This document shows positions 1-6,450 of a stretch of 24,981 nucleotides of DNA, in pieces (the stretch's first letter is position 1; each line of letters opens with the position of its first letter). The translations under genes were made by a program, and so were the position numbers. Origin of the DNA: Chloroflexota bacterium (GTDB taxonomy: Bacteria; Chloroflexota; UBA6077; FW602-bin22; JACPQP01); NCBI GenBank assembly GCA_016190465.1, contig JACPQP010000175.1, positions 1-24,981 of the forward strand, given 5' to 3'. The notes beneath the pieces are model-generated. The model did not search any database. It was not told the DNA's origin and was given only the letters and a program-made list of their open reading frames with translations.

Positions 1-132
1 CCTCTACCCCCGACCCCTTCCCCCACCAGGGGGGAAGGGGGGACCGCCCCTCCTTCCCGCGGCGGGAAACATCAGGAACGGCTGGCGAGGGGGTTAGGTC
101 TCCCTGCGGCGGGCCTGGCTCAGGAACGGCGG
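1..132. repeat. C/G-rich palindromic repeat cluster
   Basis: Two hairpins are visible: CCCCTTCCCCC (14-24) with GGGGGAAGGGG (30-40), and TTCCCG (54-59) with CGGGAA (63-68). The block ends with GGCTCAGGAACGGCGG (117-132), a 16-mer found exactly again at 2963-2978 and 6600-6615. The reading frame of the next gene stays open through the whole block from position 3, so the repeat may be translated as part of that gene. Confidence 0.75.
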
Positions 133-173
133 GTGCGGTCAGACCGGTCATCCCGCCACTGCTGCACGTCGCG

Positions 174-1007
174 TTGCTCATCGCGGTCACGCTGCCCTTC
201 GTCGTCCCGTTCTCGCTTCCCCCCGCCTCCGCCTCGGCCAGCTCGCGGGCGTTCTACGAGGCGGTGGAGCGGGTACCGGCCAGCTCCCCGGTCCTGGTCT
301 CGATCGACTGGGAGGCCGGGCAGCTTGGCGAGATGGAGCCGCTGACGCGGGGGGTGGTCCGGCGGCTGCTCGCCCGCGATCTGCGGGTCCTGGCGATGAG
401 CCTGGCGCCGCAGGGACCGGCTCTGGCGCAGCGCCTGCTCGACGAGGAGGGAGCGCGGCTGGGCCGTCGCTACGGAGACCACTACCTGAACCTGGGGTTC
501 ATCCCCGGAAACGAGCCGGCTCTGGTCTCGTTCGCCACCGCCATCCGCACCGCCGCTCCGCAGGACTATCGCTTCTCCCAATCGAGCGGCAGCTACGCGG
601 CGCTTGCGGGGGTCGAGCGAGCTGCCGACGTCGCGCTGATCGTGGTCATCGCGGCCGACGACGCCGCTCCAACCCGCTGGGTCCAGCAGATCGGGACCCG
701 GCTGCCGGTCCCGCTCGTGGTCGCGGTGTCGGCAGGCGCCGGGCCCCTGATCGCACCGTACGCGCGTGGCGACCGACCACAGATCAAGGGCACGCTCATC
801 GGTCTGGCCGGCGCGAACGAGTATGCCTCCCTGACCGGAGACTCGGCGACGACGCTGTGGACACGGCTGCTGGCCCAATCGACCGGCCAGGCCATCCTGG
901 TCGCCGCGATCGTCCTGGGAAACGTGGTCTGGCTGGGCGGGCATCTCTGGCGGAGACTGCGTCCCCGCGAGGGCGCCGCCGACGAAAACAGGTGGGAGAC
1001 CGCATGA
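174..1007 (+). CDS. Membrane-anchored conserved hypothetical protein, first gene of the MutL cassette
   Basis: I cannot name a function. The protein has a hydrophobic N-terminal segment (LLIAVTLPFVVPF), a soluble domain of about 210 residues with features such as SPVLVSIDWEAGQ and YGDHYLNLGFIPGNE, and a C-terminal membrane segment (AILVAAIVLGNVVWLGG) followed by arginines. This predicts an extracytoplasmic domain held by a helix at each end. The start is uncertain. TTG at 174 is the only usual start codon in frame within the window, but it cuts into the first membrane helix, and the frame is open back to position 3 through a repeat cluster. The true start may lie upstream of the window. Its stop overlaps the next start as ATGA at 1004-1007, so the two genes are probably translationally coupled. 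Confidence 0.75.
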   Translation: MLIAVTLPFVVPFSLPPASASASSRAFYEAVERVPASSPVLVSIDWEAGQLGEMEPLTRGVVRRLLARDLRVLAMSLAPQGPALAQRLLDEEGARLGRRYGDHYLNLGFIPGNEPALVSFATAIRTAAPQDYRFSQSSGSYAALAGVERAADVALIVVIAADDAAPTRWVQQIGTRLPVPLVVAVSAGAGPLIAPYARGDRPQIKGTLIGLAGANEYASLTGDSATTLWTRLLAQSTGQAILVAAIVLGNVVWLGGHLWRRLRPREGAADENRWETA

Positions 1008-1756
1008 TGTTGCCTGGTATCCCGTTCGAGTCACTGGGGATCCTTCTGGCGGGTCTGCTGACCCTGGCGGTCTTGAGCTTCGTCGCCGGCGACAATCCGG
1101 TGTACCGGCTGGTCGAGCACGTGTTCGTCGGGGTCACCGCGGGCTACGCCGCGGTGGTCGCCTACCACCACGTCCTCGTGCCGAAGGTGGTGCAGCCCGC
1201 GATGACCGCCAGCGCCGAGAACGTTCTGCCGCTGGTGCCGCTGCTGCTCGGCGGACTGCTGGTGGGGCACCTCTCACGGCGGACCAGTTGGCTGGCGAGC
1301 ATCCCACTCGCGGTCGTGATCGGCGTTGGGGCTGCGCTCGCGCTCGCCGGTGCGCTCGCGGGCACGCTGGTGCCGCAGGTGATCGCCACCGCGGTGCCGC
1401 TCGGGGAAGATGCCCTCGGAATGCCAGGAGGAGGGGCAAACCTTGTGTTCGCCCTCGGCCGCTGGACGCTCGTGGTCGGCGTTGTGGCGACGCTGATGTC
1501 GTTCTCGACTGGCCTGGGCGCCGCAGGCTCCGGAACGGGCGCCGCAGGCTCCGGAACGGGCGGGTCAGTCGGGTCAGGAATCGGTCACGGCGCTGCCCTG
1601 GCCATCCGGCAGGTGGGGCGAGGAGTCTTGCTCACCGCGCTGGGCGCCGTGTTCGCGAGCATCGCCGTCAGTCGGTTCGCGCTGCTCGCCGGCCGCGTCG
1701 CCTTTCTCACCGACGAGTGGCTGCGGACCCTCGGTACGATGCTCGCGTTCGGGTGA
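1004..1756 (+). CDS. Polytopic membrane protein, second gene of the MutL cassette
   Basis: This is a 250-residue protein that is mostly hydrophobic, with about six or seven predicted membrane helices. A recognisable stretch near residues 28-55 reads GDNPVYRLVEHVFVGVTAGY. ATG 1004 was chosen over farther upstream codons because it makes a 4-base ATGA overlap with the previous gene; ATG 1007 follows at once. A Gly/Ala/Ser-rich loop at about residues 172-190 is encoded by a 21-bp tandem repeat related to the genome repeat family, and a second repeat hairpin lies upstream at 1434-1454. The function is unknown. The tight coupling to gene 1 and the position before mutL suggest one membrane complex, which is inference. 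Confidence 0.8.
   Translation: MMLPGIPFESLGILLAGLLTLAVLSFVAGDNPVYRLVEHVFVGVTAGYAAVVAYHHVLVPKVVQPAMTASAENVLPLVPLLLGGLLVGHLSRRTSWLASIPLAVVIGVGAALALAGALAGTLVPQVIATAVPLGEDALGMPGGGANLVFALGRWTLVVGVVATLMSFSTGLGAAGSGTGAAGSGTGGSVGSGIGHGAALAIRQVGRGVLLTALGAVFASIAVSRFALLAGRVAFLTDEWLRTLGTMLAFG
1434..1454. repeat. CTTGT-loop hairpin repeat, copy 1 (in CDS)
   Basis: GGGCAAAC and GTTCGCCC flank a CTTGT loop. The core AACCTTGTGTTCGCCC is present again at 3674-3689 inside mutL, where it is read in another frame (here NLVFA, there RTLCSP). Confidence 0.65.
1516..1557. repeat. 21-bp tandem repeat, two perfect units (in CDS)
   Basis: Two identical 21-bp units (1516-1536 and 1537-1557) encode a repeated Gly-Ala-Ala-Gly-Ser-Gly-Thr heptapeptide. 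The end of the unit, GGCTCCGGAACGG, differs by one base from the family core GGCTCAGGAACGG. The unit length preserves the reading frame. Confidence 0.85.
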
Positions 1757-1766
1757 GCGGCATGCG

Positions 1767-1884
1767 AGTTGTCAGTTGTCAGTAGTCAGTAGTCCGGGGT
1801 CCGGGGCTGCTGGCCACTGGTTGCCGATAAGTGAGGACCTCCTTTCACTGAGTAATGAGAACTGATGACTGAGAACTGACTACT
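1767..1884. repeat. AGTNGTC heptamer array with an inverted partner
   Basis: Four tandem heptamers (AGTTGTC twice, then AGTAGTC twice) occupy 1767-1794. The opposite end of this intergenic stretch carries ACTGACTACT (1875-1884), the exact inverse of AGTAGTCAGT at 1781-1790. The composition is more A/T-rich than the flanking genes. The block separates the polytopic membrane gene from mutL; I see no terminator or promoter in it. Confidence 0.75.
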
Positions 1885-1922
1885 CCGTGGCAAGGCATTC
1901 TTGGATGTTGAGGGAGGCGCTG

Positions 1923-3812
1923 ATGGGTGACGATGCCCGCACCCCGGTCGTCCTCGCGGTCGAGACGGGCCACGTGTTCGTTCGTGGCGCGCTGTTCGAC
2001 GTGGTCGACGGAAGCTACCGGGTCATCGGGGCGACGCGTGAGCCTGTCCCCCCAATGCAGTCGCACGGGAGCGCACGCCTGGCGATGGCGCTCTGGGCGC
2101 TCGTCCGCGATCTGCAACGGGTGAGCGGCCGGGCGCTCCTGGACAGCCAGGGGAACCTGCTTCCCCGGCGCGATGCCATCACCGGGGTCGACCACACGGT
2201 CATCGCGTTGAGCGGCGGACCACGGGTAGGGGTGATTGGCCTCACGGCGGATCTCTCCACCGACGCGGCGATCCGGGCGGCGGCGGACGTTGGGGAAGTC
2301 GTCAGCTCGGTCAGCATCGCGGAGACGAGCGACCGCCGTTCGTTCCTTGGGGACCTGCTCGATCTGCTGTTCGACCGGCGACCGGACATCCTCGTCTTCA
2401 CGGGGGGCACCGAGGGAGGGGCGGCCGAACCGTTGTGGTGGGCGGCGCGGGTACTGGGCAACGCGCTCGACCACGGCTGGCACCACCTGCCGGTTATCTA
2501 CGCCGGCAACGGCGCCGCCTCCACCGAGCTTGAGGCGCTGCTTGCCGACCGCTGTGACTTCCGGATCGTCGAGAATGTCCGTCCATCCAGGGACGTCGAG
2601 CGGCCGCAGCCGCTTCAGGGCGCGCTGCGCACCGCCTGGCTGGAGAGCATCCAGGCAGATGGCAGCGGGATCCGTGAGGCGCAGTCGTGGAGCAACGCAT
2701 CGCTGGTCTCGGCTCGGCAGGCGTTCGCCGTCGCGCTGACCCAGTTCGCCCGGCAGCGGTCCGCTCGCGTCTCGGGCGTCGATGTGGGCGCGAGTGGCGT
2801 CACGCTGATGCGAGTTGGACCAGACGCCCGGGTATCGAGCCGGCGGATTTCGCATCGCTTCGGGTCACCGGACGACGAGTTCGCGGCGCTGGCTCGAACA
2901 CACCGCACCGACGACTCAGGCCGGATCCCCCTCTCCGCGCCCGCCCCCATCAGGAACGACCCGGCTCAGGAACGGCGGCCAGAGCTTGCCCCAGTCGAAG
3001 AGAGGGGGGGTGAGGTTCCCCCACCCGATGAGGTCGCGCTCGATGCGCTCTACAACTGGTGGTCGCGGCCGGCCGCGGTGCCGCTGGCCGGAGCGACTCG
3101 TGATCTCGCCTACACCGCTCTCGGGAGCCGAGCGCGGGCGACGTCCGATGCCTGGCCTCCCCCGTTGCTTGACCGCCGCTCGTCCCGGACGGCGCACCTC
3201 CTGATCGGCCGCGGGGGAGCCATCGAGGAGGGATTTCCCCGTGAGGCGGCGCTCTTGATCGCCAATGCGCTTCAGCCGGCTGGCGCCAGTGAAGTGATGG
3301 TCGACCAGGGCGGGGCGCTGGCGCTGGCCGGTGCAGCCGAGTCAGTCGTTCCGGGCCTCGTCTCCGAGGTAGTGACCTCCGACACTCTGGTTGGCATCGG
3401 GACGATCGTGGGCGCGCGCGGTGCGCTGCGCGAGGATCAGGCTTGCGGACGGCTGATACTCCGCTTTGGCGATGGCCAGGTCGATGAGCGCGCGCTGACC
3501 GGAGGTCAGGTCGAATCGATCGCGATCGGCTACGGTAAGCTGGCCGAAGCGATGCTTCAGCCGGCGCGGGGTATCGATCTGGGGGCCGGCAATGGCAAGC
3601 GCCTGACCCTCCGATTGATCGGACCGGTCGGCCTCTGGATCGACCTTCGCGGACGGCCGCTGCCGGCCGAGCGAACCTTGTGTTCGCCCCGCGGCGCCGG
3701 CCGGGTGGCGAACCAGGCGCTGGCTGGCGAACCAGGAAAGGCCCCGGGGCCCGCGTCCTGGATCACGGGCAGGTTGGGAGGGATCGTCGGACATGCCATC
3801 GCTCGTCGCTGA
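1923..3812 (+). CDS. MutL-family protein (glutamate mutase MutL type, ASKHA-like fold)
   Basis: This 629-residue protein resembles the glutamate-mutase MutL family, whose members are predicted actin/Hsp70-type ATPases. Supporting stretches are AVETGHVFVRGALFD (residues 12-26, the expected first phosphate loop), LVFTGGTEGG (GGTEGG at 161-166), IVENVRPS (about 215-222) and GVDVGAS (about 286-291, start of the second half). The first phosphate loop looks degenerate: Glu14 and TGH stand where D-x-G-S/T is usual. ATG 1923 has AGGGAGG (1911-1917) at good spacing; GTG 1887 and ATG 1905 are possible but have poorer context. A repeat insertion lies at about residues 336-365. No mutS or mutE glutamate mutase subunit gene is in the window, so a mutase role is not supported here. 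Confidence 0.85.
   Translation: MGDDARTPVVLAVETGHVFVRGALFDVVDGSYRVIGATREPVPPMQSHGSARLAMALWALVRDLQRVSGRALLDSQGNLLPRRDAITGVDHTVIALSGGPRVGVIGLTADLSTDAAIRAAADVGEVVSSVSIAETSDRRSFLGDLLDLLFDRRPDILVFTGGTEGGAAEPLWWAARVLGNALDHGWHHLPVIYAGNGAASTELEALLADRCDFRIVENVRPSRDVERPQPLQGALRTAWLESIQADGSGIREAQSWSNASLVSARQAFAVALTQFARQRSARVSGVDVGASGVTLMRVGPDARVSSRRISHRFGSPDDEFAALARTHRTDDSGRIPLSAPAPIRNDPAQERRPELAPVEERGGEVPPPDEVALDALYNWWSRPAAVPLAGATRDLAYTALGSRARATSDAWPPPLLDRRSSRTAHLLIGRGGAIEEGFPREAALLIANALQPAGASEVMVDQGGALALAGAAESVVPGLVSEVVTSDTLVGIGTIVGARGALREDQACGRLILRFGDGQVDERALTGGQVESIAIGYGKLAEAMLQPARGIDLGAGNGKRLTLRLIGPVGLWIDLRGRPLPAERTLCSPRGAGRVANQALAGEPGKAPGPASWITGRLGGIVGHAIARR
2927..3008. repeat. Palindromic repeat inserted in frame in mutL
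   Basis: The ends CCCCCTCTC (2927-2935) and GAGAGGGGG (3000-3008) can pair. Inside are two copies of CAGGAACG, the second within the exact 16-mer GGCTCAGGAACGGCGG (2963-2978). The encoded segment is rich in Pro, Arg and Glu, which suggests an exposed linker before DALYNWW. Confidence 0.8.
3671..3687. repeat. CTTGT-loop hairpin repeat, copy 2 (in mutL)
   Basis: GCGAAC (3671-3676) and GTTCGC (3682-3687) form a perfect 6-bp stem around CTTGT. The 16-base core is shared with 1439-1454. GGCGAACCAGG occurs twice just downstream, so the last 45 or so residues of MutL may also be repeat-derived. Confidence 0.6.
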
Positions 3813-4902
3813 ACGCCGGCTGGCGTCCCAGCCGGTCCTGATCCGTCGCCAGCGTCAGCTTCCTGCCGATGGGCGGATCCTGGTCGAACCGGGGGATACC
3901 GTGCGGGCGACCGAGATCATTGGGCGCGCTCGCGTGCCGGGGCGGCCGTTCGTGCTGCCGGTGGCCGAGACTCTTCGCCTCTCCGATGGTAAGATCATGC
4001 CGTACTTGCGGCGGCAACCGGGCGAAGCCGTACACGCCGGCGAGGTGATCGCCCGGCGCCGCCGAGTGCCATTCGGCGAACGACTCCTCCGCGCGCCGGT
4101 CGACGGCACCCTGGCAAACGGCCCCGTCGAGTCCGGTGAGTTGCTGCTCATCCCGGCCTCTCGTGACGTAGAACTGCGCGCGTTTGTGCCGGGGACGGTC
4201 GTCTCGATCACGCCCCGGCGGGCGGCGATGATCGAGACGGTGGCAACGCTAGTCACCGGTCTGACCGGCATTGGTGGCGAGGCCGTGGGGCCACTGCGGA
4301 TTGTGGGCGAGCAAGCCACTGCCGTGCTGAATTCCACCGAGCTTGATGAGGCTGACGGCGGTGCGGTCGTGGTCGCCGGATGCGTCACCGAGGCGGGGCT
4401 GGCCCGCGCCCGTGAGCTGGGGATCGTCGCGGTCGTCGCCGGCTCGGTCCACGCGTCGGTTCTCACCGCCGCTCGGCGCGAGGGTGGTCTCGCCCTGGTC
4501 GTCGTCGACGGGTTTGGCTCTATTGGATCGAGCGGGATGGCGCCCGAAGTGCATGACGTGCTGCGCCTGCATCAGGGCCGGGTGGCCTGCGTCCAGGCGA
4601 CGCCGGCGTTCCCGGAGGTCATCCTGCCGCTTGGCGTGCTGCCAGGTGTCGAAGCGCCACCGGAGCTTCGATTGGCGGCCGGCGCGCTCGTCCGCGTCGT
4701 CGGAGGAGTCGAGGGGACGTTCACCGGTCGCATCGAGCGCCTGGGTCCGGCCTTTCGCGAGGGACCGTTCGGCGCGTCCGAGCAGTGGGCCGAGGTCGCG
4801 GGCGACCGGGGACGACACCGAGTGGCGGTGGGCCAGATCGAGCTGCTGGAGAACGGCATCGCGCAATCTCACGATCAGCGTGGTCGCGCTTCCGCCGGTT
4901 AG
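3793..4902 (+). CDS. Conserved hypothetical protein with barrel-sandwich-like N-terminus, fourth gene of the MutL cassette
   Basis: This 369-residue soluble protein overlaps the end of mutL by 20 bases. The N-terminal half contains several short beta-type stretches of the kind seen in biotinyl/lipoyl or RnfC-like barrel-sandwich folds: GRILVEPGDTVRATEIIGRA, QPGEAVHAGEVIARRR, RAPVDGTLA, and a Pro-Gly turn in FVPGTVVSI. The middle part (VVVAGCVTEAGLARARELGIVAVVAGSVHAS) looks like an alpha/beta domain. The C-terminus (ALVRVVGGVEGTFTGRIERL) resembles a small KOW/SH3-like barrel. No Met-Lys biotinylation motif is visible. I assign no function; the fold comparison is inference from the turn pattern. 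Confidence 0.8.
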   Translation: MPSLVAERRLASQPVLIRRQRQLPADGRILVEPGDTVRATEIIGRARVPGRPFVLPVAETLRLSDGKIMPYLRRQPGEAVHAGEVIARRRRVPFGERLLRAPVDGTLANGPVESGELLLIPASRDVELRAFVPGTVVSITPRRAAMIETVATLVTGLTGIGGEAVGPLRIVGEQATAVLNSTELDEADGGAVVVAGCVTEAGLARARELGIVAVVAGSVHASVLTAARREGGLALVVVDGFGSIGSSGMAPEVHDVLRLHQGRVACVQATPAFPEVILPLGVLPGVEAPPELRLAAGALVRVVGGVEGTFTGRIERLGPAFREGPFGASEQWAEVAGDRGRHRVAVGQIELLENGIAQSHDQRGRASAG

Positions 4903-4909
4903 GTCACTG

Positions 4910-4918
4910 TGGTATAAT
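4910..4918 (+). promoter_or_regulatory. Extended -10 promoter
   Basis: TGGTATAAT is an exact extended -10 element (TGN then TATAAT at 4913-4918). The -35 region with 17-bp spacing is poor (TTCCGC at 4890-4895), which is typical of extended -10 promoters. Initiation is expected near 4925, placing the next gene about 70 bases downstream. Confidence 0.7.
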
Positions 4919-4992
4919 CTTGGCGAGACGGGGGGAGGAGATCCCCTCACGGGATGATTCTGCTTGGCAAGCGTGATCGACGAGGATTACCG

Positions 4993-5337
4993 ATGGTTCC
5001 CTTTGATCCGAAACGCTATGGCTCCGACGAGCCACCGCCCTTCGGTGGCAGAGCGAATAGTCGGCCGTACACCACCTTTCAGGTGATGTTCCTCACCCGT
5101 CTCAATCGTCTGCTGCGTGAGCGACAGGAATGGTCTCGGCGAAGTGTCGACCATCCTGAACAGGCGCCGCAGGCTCCGGATTGGCGAGTGCGCCTGCTCG
5201 CGAAGGCGATCTACTCGACATTCCGCGACTGTGTCGATCTGGGCGTTGGCGCCGAGGCCCGTTCGCTAATGGATCAGAAGAGTACCAGTCAATCGGCCCC
5301 GTTCTCTGCCCAGAGGCCTGCCCAAAATTCTGACTGA
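4993..5337 (+). CDS. Small hypothetical protein
   Basis: This 114-residue protein is not recognised. It begins MVPFDPKRYGSDEPPPFGG and has a basic, amphipathic middle (FQVMFLTRLNRLLRERQEW) followed by a helical part with one Cys (IYSTFRDCVDLGVGAEA). There are no membrane helices. ATG 4993 has GAGG (about 4982-4985) at suitable spacing. ATG 4954 would add 13 residues and has GGGGGAGGAG farther upstream, so either start is possible. It is the first gene after the extended -10 promoter. GC-biased codon use and promoter placement support a real gene. Confidence 0.6.
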   Translation: MVPFDPKRYGSDEPPPFGGRANSRPYTTFQVMFLTRLNRLLRERQEWSRRSVDHPEQAPQAPDWRVRLLAKAIYSTFRDCVDLGVGAEARSLMDQKSTSQSAPFSAQRPAQNSD

Positions 5338-5409
5338 AGGGCCGGTACATCCCCGGGGCATTCCACACGCTATCGAGGATACCCTGAAACTCATACCACG
5401 GTGATCGAC

Positions 5410-5802
5410 GTGCCAATCTACGAGTACCGCTGCCTGGACTGTGGACGCCTCACCAGCCTGCTCGTGCGTGGCTTTCACGAAACGCCGAAACTGTCCTGCC
5501 AGCGCTGCGGCGGTGCCAACCTGCGGAAGCTAGTCTCGCGCGTCGTGACGTTGAAATCGGAGGAGCGACGGCTCGAGGATCTGGCCGATCCGTCCGCGCT
5601 AGGGGGCGTCGATGAGAACGACCCCAAGAGTGTCGCCCGGTGGGCCCGGAAGCTCGGAGACTCGATGGGCGAGGACCTGGGAGACGACTTCGACGAGATG
5701 GTGGACCGGATCGAAGCCGGCGAGGATCCCGAGAGCGTGATGGGGGGCGAGGCAGGGGGCGGCGGTGACGGCGGGATGGGCGCCGGTGACGACGACCTCT
5801 GA
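5410..5802 (+). CDS. FmdB-family zinc-ribbon protein
   Basis: The product starts MPIYEYRCLDCG, the usual beginning of FmdB-type putative regulatory proteins, and has two CxxC pairs (YRCLDCG and LSCQRCGG) forming a four-cysteine zinc ribbon in the first 40 residues. The rest is strongly acidic (SMGEDLGDDFDEMVDRIEAGEDPE) and ends in a Gly/Asp-rich tail. GTG 5410 is preferred over GTG 5401 because it gives the family N-terminus; neither has a clear ribosome-binding site. The biochemical role of the family is not well defined; the name comes from genes near formamidase/amidase loci. It sits 63-72 bases after the small hypothetical gene and may share its transcript. Confidence 0.85.
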   Translation: MPIYEYRCLDCGRLTSLLVRGFHETPKLSCQRCGGANLRKLVSRVVTLKSEERRLEDLADPSALGGVDENDPKSVARWARKLGDSMGEDLGDDFDEMVDRIEAGEDPESVMGGEAGGGGDGGMGAGDDDL

Positions 5803-5833
5803 AGTCTCTCGAAAAGCAGACTGCCCAGCCCGT

Positions 5834-5862
5834 TTGACAGGATCCATCCGGTTCCCTATAAT
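5834..5862 (+). promoter_or_regulatory. Consensus sigma70-type promoter of the nuo operon
   Basis: TTGACA (5834-5839) and TATAAT (5857-5862) are both perfect hexamers, separated by exactly 17 bases. Transcription is expected to start near 5869, about 135 bases before nuoA. Nothing else in the window is a better candidate to drive the 14-gene operon. Confidence 0.9.
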
Positions 5863-5869
5863 CTGTTCT

Positions 5870-5938
5870 CTGGCGGCAGGTGATGGGCGCCAGCTCGTCG
5901 AGGTCGTGACAACCCCACGGGTTGCCCCGGCGTTGTCA
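5870..5938 (+). promoter_or_regulatory. Structured nuo leader with alternative hairpins
   Basis: The first leader hairpin is CTGGCG (5870-5875) with CGCCAG (5888-5893). Two further pairings compete: CAACCC (5910-5915) with GGGTTG (5919-5924), and TGACAAC (5907-5913) with GTTGTCA (5932-5938); both need bases 5910-5913. A short frame at 5883-5909 encodes MGASSSRS and its TGA is the first triplet of the TGACAAC arm. Pairings are seen in the sequence; a regulatory role is inference. No known riboswitch is recognised. Confidence 0.4.
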
Positions 5939-6002
5939 GGAGATTGCGAGGCTGCTCGGGTCGTCCGCCGGATAGGTCTTGCCGCGAGTTGAGGTGAGCA
6001 CG

Positions 6003-6359
6003 TTGCCCACGGCATACCTGCCACTCCTGGTCCTCCAGGCGCTGGCGGTCGGTTTTACCGCGCTGATCCTCGCGGTCTCGTTCCTCCTCGGCCCCCGCCG
6101 CCCCGAGTCTCACCGCATGGTCCCCTACGAGAGCGGCATTCGGCCGGTGCAGGATGCGCGCCGGCGATTCCCGGTGAAGTTTACCCTGGTCGCGATGCTG
6201 TTCATCGTGTTCGACGTCGAGGCGGTCTTCTTCTACCCCTGGGCCGTCACGTATCGGCAGTTGAAGCTGTTCGGCCTCATCGAGATGCTCATCTTCGTCG
6301 CGATCCTGCTGGTGGGGTATGTCTACATCTGGAAGCGCGGAGCGCTGGAATGGGAGTAA
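6003..6359 (+). CDS. nuoA: NADH-quinone oxidoreductase subunit A
   Basis: NuoA is a small membrane-arm subunit of complex I with three helices, located at the junction with the quinone-binding arm. The 118-residue product has three hydrophobic segments and the family features YESG (after the first helix) and RFPVKFTLVAMLFIVFDVEAVFF with conserved acidic residues, followed by PWA. TTG 6003 was chosen because GAGGTGA (5991-5997) lies at proper spacing; GTG 5994 and TTG 5979 are in-frame alternatives. It is the first gene of the operon, about 135 bases after the predicted transcription start. Its last codons (KRGALEWE) lie in a segment that is imperfectly duplicated 74 bases downstream. Confidence 0.93.
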   Translation: MPTAYLPLLVLQALAVGFTALILAVSFLLGPRRPESHRMVPYESGIRPVQDARRRFPVKFTLVAMLFIVFDVEAVFFYPWAVTYRQLKLFGLIEMLIFVAILLVGYVYIWKRGALEWE

Positions 6360-6450
6360 AGAATGGTCTCAGGGGGACACCCCCTGGCCCCCGCCCGCAC
6401 GGGAGGAAGCGCGGAGTGTTGGAATGGGCGTAGAGAATAACCTCAGGGCC
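6331..6450. repeat. Imperfect 74-bp-offset duplication of the nuoA/nuoB junction
   Basis: Bases 6331-6376 and 6405-6450 align at a constant 74-base shift with about 33 of the first 40 positions identical. Copy 1 contains the real nuoA stop. Copy 2 contains the preferred nuoB start, ATGGGCGTAGAG (6424). In copy 1 the equivalent ATG (6350) reads MGVKNGL and hits a stop at about 6430. A C-rich element (about 6374-6400) lies between the copies. Confidence 0.75.
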
